This document shows, piece after piece, positions 1-6,190 of a stretch of DNA of 7,666 nucleotides. The stretch is from Pseudomonadales bacterium. GTDB lineage: Bacteria; Pseudomonadota; Gammaproteobacteria; Pseudomonadales; Pseudohongiellaceae. The notes beneath the pieces were generated by a model. The model searched no databases. It was not told the origin of the DNA and worked only from the letters and a program-made list of their open reading frames with translations. Made by a program: the position numbers and the translations under genes. The stretch is taken from positions 1 to 7,666 of the forward strand of contig JAKSCP010000132.1 in the NCBI GenBank assembly GCA_022360535.1, in the 5' to 3' direction. How positions within the stretch are numbered: position 1 is the first letter of the stretch; every line of letters starts with the position of its first letter.

Positions 1-1422
1 CCGGTGGCTATTCAATCGGCTACCAAAGCAGGGCGTTCGCCAGCCACCGTTCTGATGCCATTGTCTTTTGGGTCGATTCTGGGTGGTCTCGTCACGCTGA
101 TAGGGACGCCGCCAAACATTTTGATCGCGAGCTATCGGCAGGAAGTGACCGGCGAGTCGTTTTCCATGTTCGACTTTTCACCAGTAGGTGGTGGCATCGC
201 ATTATGCGGCATTTTGTTCATGCTGTTGGTCGGCTGGCGACTGGTCAAAGTGCGCAAACAGAGTACGGGTCTCGATCTGTTTGATATTGACCACTACCTG
301 TTTGAAACCAAGGTGCCGGAGACATCGCCGGTCAATGGGATGTTGACAGGAAAGTTTCGCGAGATATTGCGGGAGAAAAAAATGGACCTGGTGGCGCGTA
401 TCAGTGGCGATGAAGAGTTTGCGCCACCGGACGGTCGCTACAAAATAGTGAAAGGGGATTACCTGATGATTCAGGGACCCCATGATGATGTGCATGAGTT
501 AGCGGCTGAGCAGGAACTCACCATGCACACTGCGATGAATCAACAACAGGCTTTCACTCATTCCGAGGACACCACCGTAATGGAAGTAGTGGTCACCGGA
601 AATTCACCTTTGGTGGGCAGGACGCCGGCAGATGTTCGCTTCAATAGCCGTTATCAAATTACCCTGTTGGCAGTGTCTCGCTCTGGTACACCACATCAAA
701 GCCGCCTGCGGCACTTCGAGTTGCAGATCGGTGACGTACTGCTCTTACATGGTGAGAAACTGAATATAGAAAGCGCCATAGGTCGTTTGAAATGTTACCC
801 CCTGGCAAAGAGAGTTTTTGATACGAAGAACAACGTCAAGGCCAGGCCAGCCCTGCTCACATTCGTACTGGCCATTGCTGCAACAGCGCTGGGGCTGATA
901 CCCATACAACTTGCCTTGGGTATTGCTACCGTGGTCATGGCGATCACTCGCATTATTCCAGTCAGGGAGTTTTACGACGGTGTAGAGTGGCCTGTGGTTA
1001 TTTTGCTGGGCGCGATGATCCCGCTCGGTGCTGCACTGCAAGATACCGGCACGACCGATCTATTGGTGGACGGTATTCTCGCCGTGGTGGGAGACCTGTC
1101 ACCGATCATCATCCTGGCGGTGATTCTTATTGTCACCATGACCGTGTCCGATGTGTTGAATAACGCGGCAACGGCGATTTTGATGGCACCTATTTCTTAC
1201 AACATCGCGACCACCCTGGAACTAAATCCCGATGCATTCTTGATGGCGGTGGCTGTCGGTGCATCCTGTGCTTTCCTTACTCCCATTGGGCACCAAAATA
1301 ATGCATTGATTATGGGGCCGGGTGGTTACCGCTTCGGTGACTACTGGCGCATGGGATTGCCTTTGGAAATCATTATCGTCACCGTTGCCATTCCATTGCT
1401 GCTGTTTTTCTGGCCGCTGTAG
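1..1422 (+). CDS. SLC13-family permease with two TrkA-C (RCK_C) domains, 5'-truncated by window edge
   Basis: Inner-membrane transporter of the SLC13/DASS (CitT-like) group; members move dicarboxylates, sulfate or related anions, often with sodium, but the substrate cannot be read from this sequence. The frame is open from base 1, so the start and the first membrane segments lie upstream. Visible parts in order: a hydrophobic segment and re-entrant motif GTPPN (nt 103-117); a membrane segment near nt 184-243; two soluble TrkA-C-like domains at about nt 270-530 and 571-790, each ending in a typical GDYL/GDVL strand turn; then several membrane segments (about nt 847-945, 994-1038, 1096-1194, 1237-1290, 1357-1419). 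The second half carries the matching motif DVLNNAAT (nt 1150-1173), so both substrate-site half repeats are present. The RCK_C pair inserted in mid-protein suggests gating by a small ligand (family knowledge). It ends at TAG, 62 nt before the ATP-grasp gene, and is probably functionally separate from it. Confidence 0.9.
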   Translation, partial: PVAIQSATKAGRSPATVLMPLSFGSILGGLVTLIGTPPNILIASYRQEVTGESFSMFDFSPVGGGIALCGILFMLLVGWRLVKVRKQSTGLDLFDIDHYLFETKVPETSPVNGMLTGKFREILREKKMDLVARISGDEEFAPPDGRYKIVKGDYLMIQGPHDDVHELAAEQELTMHTAMNQQQAFTHSEDTTVMEVVVTGNSPLVGRTPADVRFNSRYQITLLAVSRSGTPHQSRLRHFELQIGDVLLLHGEKLNIESAIGRLKCYPLAKRVFDTKNNVKARPALLTFVLAIAATALGLIPIQLALGIATVVMAITRIIPVREFYDGVEWPVVILLGAMIPLGAALQDTGTTDLLVDGILAVVGDLSPIIILAVILIVTMTVSDVLNNAATAILMAPISYNIATTLELNPDAFLMAVAVGASCAFLTPIGHQNNALIMGPGGYRFGDYWRMGLPLEIIIVTVAIPLLLFFWPL

Positions 1423-1452
1423 TTTGATCTGCCCTGGGGGATGGGGTAGTTT
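1423..1452 (+). promoter_or_regulatory. Weak candidate sigma-70 promoter for the ATP-grasp operon
   Basis: Immediately after the permease stop there is TTGATC (1424-1429), a 17-nt spacer and TAGTTT (1447-1452), placing a start near 1459, about 25 nt before the ATP-grasp ATG. The -10 match is only three of six, so this is tentative. The heptamer TTTGATC (1423-1429) also occurs at the -35 position of the Anbu promoter candidate. A short GGTAG/CTACC inverted repeat follows and lacks a T-run, so I do not call it a terminator. Read-through from the permease gene is an equally good explanation. Confidence 0.25.
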
Positions 1453-1484
1453 AGTTCTACCACGCTTTATCGAATTAGCCTCAC

Positions 1485-2930
1485 ATGCGGGTCAATTGGA
1501 AATCTTACAATCCTGGTCAGTTCTTTGATGAATTGATTAGCAGTCCAGGTTACGCACGCAAACCTGCGCGACGTCTTGCCAGCTATTTACAATCTCTGAA
1601 TCACGAAGATCTGTTGCAAAAGAAAACGGCAGCAGAGCTTGCTATCAAGACCATGGGAATTTCTTTCACTGTTTACAGTGATGCGGGAAATATTGACCGC
1701 GAGTGGCCCATGGACATTATTCCGCGCATGATTGCTGCGTCGGAGTGGGACCAGACCAGCAAAGGCCTGGAACAAAGGCTACGAGCACTGAATTGTTTTA
1801 TTCACGATATCTACAATGAGCAAAAGGTTCTCAAGGACAAGCTACTTCCCAAGGAGCTGATTTTCGATTCTGGCAATTTTCGTAAACAGTGTGTTGGCAT
1901 CAAGCCTCGTTACAACGTGTGGGCCCACATCTGTGGCACGGACCTGATCAAGGACCACGATGGTCAGTTCTATGTCCTGGAAGACAATCTTAGAGTGCCT
2001 TCCGGTGTTTCTTATATGTTGGAAAACCGGCGGGTAACCAAGCGGGTATTCCCAGAGCTGTTTGATAGCAACTACAACATTCGACCGGTCACTGAATACC
2101 CCACCGAGTTGTATGACATGCTGGCATCGCTTTCGCCGCGACAGGTGAAACATCCTTCTATCGTTGTATTGACCCCGGGCATTTACAACTCGGCTTATTT
2201 CGAACACTCCTTCCTTGCTCAACGAATGGGAGCTGAATTAGTTGAAGGGGGAGATCTCGTCGTTGAAGATGACAAAGTCTTCATGCGCACCATCGATGGA
2301 TTGGCTCCAGTAGATGTGATCTACCGCCGCATCGATGACCTGTTTCTCGATCCATCGGTGTTTAACAAGGATTCAGTGTTGGGAGTCTCCGGCTTATTCA
2401 ATGCCTGGGTAAAGGGCAACGTGGCTCTGGCCAACGCGCCCGGTGCAGGCGTGGCAGACGACAAGATCATCTACACCTATGTGCCCAAGATCATCAAATA
2501 TTATTTGGATGAAGAGCCCATTCTGCCCAATGTGCCAAGCTACATGTGCATCGACAAGAAAGAACGGGATCACGTGTTGAAGAATCTGGACAAGCTGGTG
2601 GTGAAACCGGCGAATGAGTCTGGCGGTTATGGGATGCTGATCGGGCCCCAAGCCAGTAAGAAAGAACTGGCCGAGTTTCGACGCAGAATTAAAGCCGACC
2701 CGCGAAACTATATGGCACAACCTCTCATCTCGCTTTCAACGGTTCCAATACTGGGTGAACGCTCTGTAGAGCCACGGCACGTGGATCTGCGGCCGTTTAT
2801 CCTGCAAGGGGCAAATACCTACGTTACCCCTGGCGGCCTGTCCCGGGTCGCGATGGTGAAGGGTTCCTATGTGGTGAACTCCTCTCAGGGCGGTGGCAGT
2901 AAGGACACCTGGATCATCGAGGACTTTTGA
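1485..2930 (+). CDS. Circularly permuted type 2 ATP-grasp protein (DUF404/DUF407-type)
   Basis: Predicted cytoplasmic ATP-dependent ligase that would join a carboxylate to an amine through an acyl-phosphate; the substrate is unknown for the family. The 481-aa length is usual for stand-alone members. Family signatures are clear: an N-terminal region with W-P-M-D-x-x-P-R (about residues 66-73) and E-Q-R-L-R-A-L-N; VLEDNLRVPSG (164-174); YRRIDDLFLDP (280-290); the glycine- and asparagine-rich stretch GNVALANAPGAG; and VVKPANESGGYG (372-383), the presumed ATP-binding lysine and flexible glycine loop. The ATG at 1485 gives the expected family N-terminus (W-x-x-Y-x-P soon after Met), although no strong Shine-Dalgarno sequence precedes it. 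The alpha-E gene follows 16 nt after the TGA, as in most genomes carrying this pair, so co-transcription is very likely. Known context: Iyer and colleagues grouped this family with alpha-E, transglutaminase and Anbu genes as a predicted peptide-synthesis and processing system. Confidence 0.93.
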   Translation: MRVNWKSYNPGQFFDELISSPGYARKPARRLASYLQSLNHEDLLQKKTAAELAIKTMGISFTVYSDAGNIDREWPMDIIPRMIAASEWDQTSKGLEQRLRALNCFIHDIYNEQKVLKDKLLPKELIFDSGNFRKQCVGIKPRYNVWAHICGTDLIKDHDGQFYVLEDNLRVPSGVSYMLENRRVTKRVFPELFDSNYNIRPVTEYPTELYDMLASLSPRQVKHPSIVVLTPGIYNSAYFEHSFLAQRMGAELVEGGDLVVEDDKVFMRTIDGLAPVDVIYRRIDDLFLDPSVFNKDSVLGVSGLFNAWVKGNVALANAPGAGVADDKIIYTYVPKIIKYYLDEEPILPNVPSYMCIDKKERDHVLKNLDKLVVKPANESGGYGMLIGPQASKKELAEFRRRIKADPRNYMAQPLISLSTVPILGERSVEPRHVDLRPFILQGANTYVTPGGLSRVAMVKGSYVVNSSQGGGSKDTWIIEDF

Positions 2931-2946
2931 GCCGGTTTCGATTGTT

Positions 2947-3897
2947 ATGTTGTTATCTAGAGTAGCAGAAAGAGTTTACTGGCAAGCTCGTTATTTGGAG
3001 CGAGCGGAGAATACTGCTCGGTTGCTTAGCGTGTTTTCAGCACTGCTTATGGATTTACCCCAGGGCACAAAACTCGGTTGGCACTCGCTGATTCAGATCA
3101 CCGGCAACGAAAAAGGCTTCAACGAGCGCTTCAAGCAGGCACAGGAACGCCATGTCATTCGTTATCTATTGGCAGAGAACAACGGCGTGTCCATTCTCAA
3201 TATGCTGGCCTATACCCGCGAGAATGCCAGAACCACGCGGGAAATCATGCCCACCGAGGCCTTCGAGTTGATCAATAATCTCTACTACAAGGCCAGGGAG
3301 CAGGCTGAGCCCGGTGTCGATAGAGGTAAGCGTCATGAGTTGCTCGATGGCATCGTGGCTGACTGCCAACAGATCTGGGGTTTGCTCGCCGGGACCATGA
3401 GTCGTGACTCTGCTTATAGTTTCGTGCGGATGGGTCGTGGTTTGGAGCGAGCCGATATGACCACCCGTATCGTTGACGTGGGGTCCAGCAAGCTATTGCC
3501 GGAACTGGAAGTGGAAGCGGCAGATGCTGATTCGCGGGAACCCTATGAGAACATTCTGTGGATGAATGTGTTGCGCTCCCAGAGTGCCTATCAAATGTAT
3601 CGTCAGCATGTCAGAGAGCGAGTCAAGGCAGAAGAGGTAGTGCGTTTTCTTTTACAGAATGAAGAATTCCCCAGAGCGACCGCTCACAACCTCACAACAG
3701 TAACCAAAGTTCTGCACAGGCTGCCAAACAGTTCCAAAGTGAAATGGCAGACTGACAAGGTACGCAGACTGGTTCGGGATGCTGATATCGATCGCCTGCT
3801 ACGGCGTGGATTGTTGCGCTATCTGGACAATGTGCAAAAAGAAATCGCCAGGGTGCATTTCAAGATCGCCGACACCTGGTTCCTGCCAAACAAGTAA
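2947..3897 (+). CDS. Alpha-E domain-containing protein (DUF403)
   Basis: All-helical protein that almost always accompanies the permuted ATP-grasp ligase and is thought to be its partner or an accessory enzyme; its biochemical role is unproven. I place the start at ATG 2947 because the product then begins MLLSRVAERVYW, the standard family N-terminus. An upstream in-frame GTG at 2893 would add 18 unrelated residues and overlap the ATP-grasp gene. The resulting length is 316 aa, normal for the family. Conserved blocks: RYLERAENTAR (15-25), Y-T-R-E-N-A-R-T-T-R-E (89-99), and SRDSAYSFVRMGRGLERAD (152-170), each with the repeated R/E/N/D pattern that gives the family its name. The C-terminus ends ADTWFLPNK. 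No clear Shine-Dalgarno sequence is seen; the ATP-grasp TGA lies 17 nt upstream, so translational coupling is likely. The next gene starts 3 nt after this TAA. Confidence 0.93.
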   Translation: MLLSRVAERVYWQARYLERAENTARLLSVFSALLMDLPQGTKLGWHSLIQITGNEKGFNERFKQAQERHVIRYLLAENNGVSILNMLAYTRENARTTREIMPTEAFELINNLYYKAREQAEPGVDRGKRHELLDGIVADCQQIWGLLAGTMSRDSAYSFVRMGRGLERADMTTRIVDVGSSKLLPELEVEAADADSREPYENILWMNVLRSQSAYQMYRQHVRERVKAEEVVRFLLQNEEFPRATAHNLTTVTKVLHRLPNSSKVKWQTDKVRRLVRDADIDRLLRRGLLRYLDNVQKEIARVHFKIADTWFLPNK

Positions 3898-3900
3898 GTC

Positions 3901-4869
3901 ATGAAAAACTTTCAGTGCAGCTGCGGACAGACTTTGTTCTTCGAGAACACCTTGTGCCTGAGGTGTAATGAGAAGGTCGGCTTCGATCCTGACACATTTA
4001 CCATGGGTCCGGTTGGAGATCGCAAGCTTTGCCGCAATGGTATCGACTACGATGTCTGCAATTGGTTAGTGACGGAATCGGATTCCGACTATTGTCTTTC
4101 CTGCAGCCTGAATCACACCATTCCCAATCTACTTGAACCCAATCGGCGCCGCTGGTGGAAGAGTCTGGAGCACGCTAAGCGCCGTCTTATTTATTCATTG
4201 ATGTCCCTGGGCTTGCCTATTGTGAGTAAGCAGGCAAGTGAAGATGGACTCGCCTTCCAATTTATCGAAGACAAGCGCACCAATCCCAGCGTATTTGAAG
4301 AGCATGTGAGCACTGGCCATCACAACGGTCTCATCACTATTAATATTGCCGAAGCCGATGAAGTAAGCAGAGAGATCACCCGGCAGTATACCGGTGAGTT
4401 GTACCGAACTCTGCTCGGCCACTTTCGGCATGAAAGTGGTCATTACTACTTTCATCGCCTTATTGAGGGGCAGGGGCGGGAGCAGGAATTCAGGGATTTG
4501 TTTGGTGATGAGAGGCAGGACTATGGGGCCGCTCTGGAAAGCTATTATGCCAATAAAAGCACCATGACCAAGGATCCGGCTCTGATCAGTCACTACGCCC
4601 AGGCCCATCCTCTGGAAGACTGGGCTGAAGTGTGGTCGCACTACTTACATATGGTGGATACTCTGGATACTGCCAGCCACTACAACATGCAGCAGGGCTC
4701 AACCCACTGGGATGATATTGACGAGTTACTGGTGAAATGGTCGGACCTGTCGATGATGCTGAATGCGCTCAATCGCAGTATGGGGTTGGAAGATGCTTAC
4801 CCGTTTACCTTATCGGAAGCGTCGCTCAGGAAGCTCCGCTTTGTTCACGGTCTGATTTATCCCAGTTAG
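3901..4869 (+). CDS. Zinc-ribbon putative metallopeptidase (COG4307-type)
   Basis: Predicted cytoplasmic zinc-dependent peptidase, 322 aa, with no signal peptide or membrane segment. The N-terminus holds zinc-ribbon-like cysteines: C6-x-C8 and C19-x-x-C22, then C44, C53 and C65-x-x-C68, enough for one or two structural zinc sites. The catalytic core shows H177-E178-S179-G180-H181, a canonical HExxH gluzincin/zincin motif. Downstream, HPLEDWAEVWSHYLH (from about residue 236) offers E243 or E239 as the third zinc ligand. These features match the uncharacterised COG4307 family of putative zinc-binding metallopeptidases; the substrate is unknown. The gene begins 3 nt after the alpha-E stop with only a weak purine stretch before ATG, so it is translationally coupled and is the third gene of the ATP-grasp operon. 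Its last 44 nt overlap the 3' end of the convergent Anbu gene. The peptidase assignment is strong by motif, but activity is an inference. Confidence 0.88.
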   Translation: MKNFQCSCGQTLFFENTLCLRCNEKVGFDPDTFTMGPVGDRKLCRNGIDYDVCNWLVTESDSDYCLSCSLNHTIPNLLEPNRRRWWKSLEHAKRRLIYSLMSLGLPIVSKQASEDGLAFQFIEDKRTNPSVFEEHVSTGHHNGLITINIAEADEVSREITRQYTGELYRTLLGHFRHESGHYYFHRLIEGQGREQEFRDLFGDERQDYGAALESYYANKSTMTKDPALISHYAQAHPLEDWAEVWSHYLHMVDTLDTASHYNMQQGSTHWDDIDELLVKWSDLSMMLNALNRSMGLEDAYPFTLSEASLRKLRFVHGLIYPS

Positions 4870-5584
4870 CTGCCCAGGCTAGTGGTGGCATTTGTCTGAA
4901 GGCTTCTTTCAGGCGCTCATCCCAATTACGTTTAAGATCACGCAGAAAATCACTGCCTTCTTCGAAACGAATGGGATCGTTGGCAGTCAAGTCATCCTTC
5001 TTGATGATCAGTAACTCCACTGGAGGACCCACGCTGAGATTACTGCGCATAGTCGAGTCCATCGATACCAGGGCACACATGGCACAGGTATCCAGATTCA
5101 GCTCTGGCGTGAGTATTCGATCCAGAATGGGTTTGCCGTATTTGCTTTCGCCGATTTGCAGGTAGTTAGTGTCTTTGGAAGTGGTAATGTGGTTGCCTTC
5201 GGGATAGATCATGATGATCTCGTGATGGCTGTCACCAATCTGACCACCGATGATAAAACTGGCTTCGAAATTCTTGCCTTCTACCGCACGCTTTTCTTGT
5301 TGTTCACGACTGATGTCGCCAATATAGTCCGCCGCTTCTTGCACACTCGCCATGGTAAGCAAGTTAGGGTCGGCGTTCTGTTTAATATCACTCTTAACTT
5401 TGGCGATGGTCGCCTGCGAGGTGGCAAGATTGCCCGCGCTGAGGATGACAAACTGCTTTTCGCCATCAATGCCGAAGCGAAACATCTTGCTGTAAGTCGA
5501 TACCTGATCGATACCAGCATTGGTGAGGGAGTCCGAACAAAACACCATGCCGGCGTCAACGGATACAGCTACACAGTAGGTCAT
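4826..5584 (-). CDS. Anbu-type proteasome-like protease (COG3484)
   Basis: Ntn-hydrolase of the proteasome/HslV superfamily, the Anbu (ancestral beta subunit) branch, expected to assemble into a self-compartmentalised ring or helical particle in the cytoplasm. The 252-aa length is typical. The protein begins M-T-Y-C-V-A, so removal of Met exposes Thr as the nucleophile; D18 and K33 (precursor numbering, in V-F-C-S-D-S and T-Y-S-K-M) fit the catalytic Asp17 and Lys32/33 of proteasome subunits. Other family marks are TNAGIDQVSTYSKM (21-34) and the glycine-containing stretch ILSAGNLATSQATI. The start is fixed by an AGGA Shine-Dalgarno sequence (5590-5593) six nt from ATG and by the catalytic Thr. 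The gene has its own promoter candidate upstream (5614-5641). It is convergent with the ATP-grasp/alpha-E/peptidase operon and overlaps it by 44 nt. Anbu genes recur beside ATP-grasp and alpha-E genes, which supports a shared role; no dedicated unfoldase ATPase is visible. Confidence 0.93.
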   Translation of the reverse strand: MTYCVAVSVDAGMVFCSDSLTNAGIDQVSTYSKMFRFGIDGEKQFVILSAGNLATSQATIAKVKSDIKQNADPNLLTMASVQEAADYIGDISREQQEKRAVEGKNFEASFIIGGQIGDSHHEIIMIYPEGNHITTSKDTNYLQIGESKYGKPILDRILTPELNLDTCAMCALVSMDSTMRSNLSVGPPVELLIIKKDDLTANDPIRFEEGSDFLRDLKRNWDERLKEAFRQMPPLAWAANWDKSDREQSGAS

Positions 5585-5589
5585 GCAAA

Positions 5590-5593
5590 TCCT
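5590..5593 (-). promoter_or_regulatory. Ribosome binding site of the Anbu gene
   Basis: AGGA on the minus strand lies six nt before the ATG at 5584. It supports the start that exposes Thr2 as the catalytic residue. Confidence 0.65.
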
Positions 5594-5613
5594 GCAACTA
5601 ACTTCAGCGCTGC

Positions 5614-5641
5614 ATCATACTAAGTATAACCCCATGATCAA
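5614..5641 (-). promoter_or_regulatory. Candidate sigma-70 promoter of the Anbu gene
   Basis: On the minus strand, TTGATC (5641-5636) is followed by a 16-nt spacer and TATGAT (5619-5614). The -35 matches four of six consensus bases and the -10 five of six. The predicted start lies near 5607, leaving a leader of roughly 20 nt that includes the AGGA ribosome binding site. Together with the terminator at 5706-5734 this makes the Anbu gene a separate transcription unit from the small gene upstream. Confidence 0.55.
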
Positions 5642-5705
5642 AGGGTTTATTTGGAATCGGCTGTAGACCAGGGTTTTCGGGGGTTGTGGCCCGGTTAGGC
5701 AGGTC

Positions 5706-5734
5706 AAAAAGTAGCCAAAGGCGGAGCCTCTGGC
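5706..5734 (-). terminator. Rho-independent terminator after the 75-aa gene
   Basis: Read on the minus strand, GCCAGAGGC, a TCC loop and GCCTTTGGC form a nine-position stem with one mismatch (arms 5734-5726 and 5722-5714). TAC and then a run of five T (5710-5706) follow directly. It lies about 25 nt past the stop of the 75-aa gene and upstream of the Anbu promoter, so it should insulate the two genes. The T-run is short and begins three nt after the stem, so efficiency may be moderate. Confidence 0.6.
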
Positions 5735-5747
5735 GGCATGCAATGCG

Positions 5748-5770
5748 AGCTATCAGCTTTACTGATAGCT
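5748..5770. repeat. Perfect 9-bp inverted repeat spanning the 75-aa gene stop codon
   Basis: AGCTATCAG (5748-5756) and CTGATAGCT (5762-5770) are exact reverse complements around a 5-nt loop. The minus-strand TAA stop (5761-5759) sits in the loop. No T-run follows on either strand, so it is not itself an intrinsic terminator. It may form a 3'-end stabilising hairpin together with the terminator hairpin just beyond it. Confidence 0.6.
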
Positions 5771-5986
5771 TTCAGACAGATCGTCGAAGTCGTCCCATTC
5801 GAATTCGGAAGCAATGCGCTTGGAGTCCAGGCGCTCTTCGATTCGGCGGCGCAATTCGGTCAAGTGAGTCTTGGGGTTGGTGTTGCTGGATTCAGCAACG
5901 ACTTCCGGTTCATCAGTGAGTTCGGCAGGCACTTCGATGATTTCTCTAGCGTCTTCCGTGTTCTCTTCCCATTTCTGTTCTTTCAT
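5759..5986 (-). CDS. Small acidic hypothetical protein, PA3496-family-like
   Basis: A 75-aa protein of unknown function with no signal peptide, membrane segment or cysteine. The first 40 residues are strongly acidic and probably disordered (repeated E/D, with V-P-A-E-L-T-D-E-P-E-V-V). The second half has a basic, probably helical segment L-R-R-R-I-E-E-R-L-D-S-K-R (about residues 44-56), then an acidic tail W-D-D-F-D-D. That arrangement, acidic arm then R-R-x-I-E-x-x-L-x-x-x-R then D-x-F-D, resembles the small gammaproteobacterial proteins named PA3496 family (putative envelope integrity); I rate the family match as tentative. The gene itself is supported by a strong GAGGTG Shine-Dalgarno sequence at 5991-5996, four nt from the ATG, and by an intrinsic terminator just downstream. 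It lies 204 nt after the acyl-CoA synthetase stop on the same strand and is likely transcribed alone, although I found no convincing promoter for it. Confidence 0.75.
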   Translation of the reverse strand: MKEQKWEENTEDAREIIEVPAELTDEPEVVAESSNTNPKTHLTELRRRIEERLDSKRIASEFEWDDFDDLSESYQ

Positions 5987-5990
5987 AGCA

Positions 5991-5996
5991 CACCTC
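5991..5996 (-). promoter_or_regulatory. Strong ribosome binding site of the 75-aa gene
   Basis: GAGGTG on the minus strand lies four nt before the ATG ending at 5986. It is the best Shine-Dalgarno match in the window and is the main evidence that this short frame is translated. Confidence 0.7.
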
Positions 5997-6074
5997 AGTT
6001 AAAGCGGACGTCAGCGAAACAGGTCTCTGTTAATCGATATATCGTTGCCATAACGGAGTTACTTAAGGTTTTAA

Positions 6075-6116
6075 TGCAATTTTGCAGATTGCCTAATCTG
6101 CCGCAGAAAAATTGCA
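6075..6116. repeat. Nested inverted repeat in the acyl-CoA synthetase/75-aa intergenic gap
   Basis: An inner stem GCAGATT/AATCTGC (6084-6090 and 6095-6101, loop GCCT) is enclosed by outer arms TGCAATTTT/AAAATTGCA (6075-6083 and 6108-6116). All 16 pairs are perfect, with a single one-sided bulge of six nt (6102-6107). No T-run follows on the minus strand, so it is not a classical terminator; it could be a 3' end structure of the synthetase mRNA or a protein-binding site upstream of the 75-aa gene. The rest of 5987-6190 holds a smaller CTGCTG/CAGCAG stem (6147-6165) and the palindrome CGATATATCG (6035-6044). Confidence 0.55.
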
Positions 6117-6190
6117 GGAACATGACAGTCCTGGCAATTGTAATCACTGCTGAATCGAACAGCAGAAGTTGGAGTGGTAGCGAATTGTTG

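Noticed and set aside
2893..2946. Upstream GTG start for the alpha-E gene
   Set aside because: It adds 18 residues that are merely the out-of-frame end of the ATP-grasp gene; the family N-terminus begins at ATG 2947.
4195..4641. 148-codon minus-strand open frame inside the metallopeptidase gene
   Set aside because: It is antisense to the HExxH-encoding region and has no independent signals, so it is a shadow frame.
5156..5623. 155-codon plus-strand open frame antisense to the Anbu gene
   Set aside because: It lies almost wholly opposite the well-supported Anbu coding region, has no recognisable domain and no good ribosome site, and is best explained as a shadow frame.
6035..6044. CGATATATCG palindrome as an operator for the 75-aa gene
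   Set aside because: It is only ten bases and AT-rich in the centre; no convincing promoter lies around it, so an operator call would be speculation.
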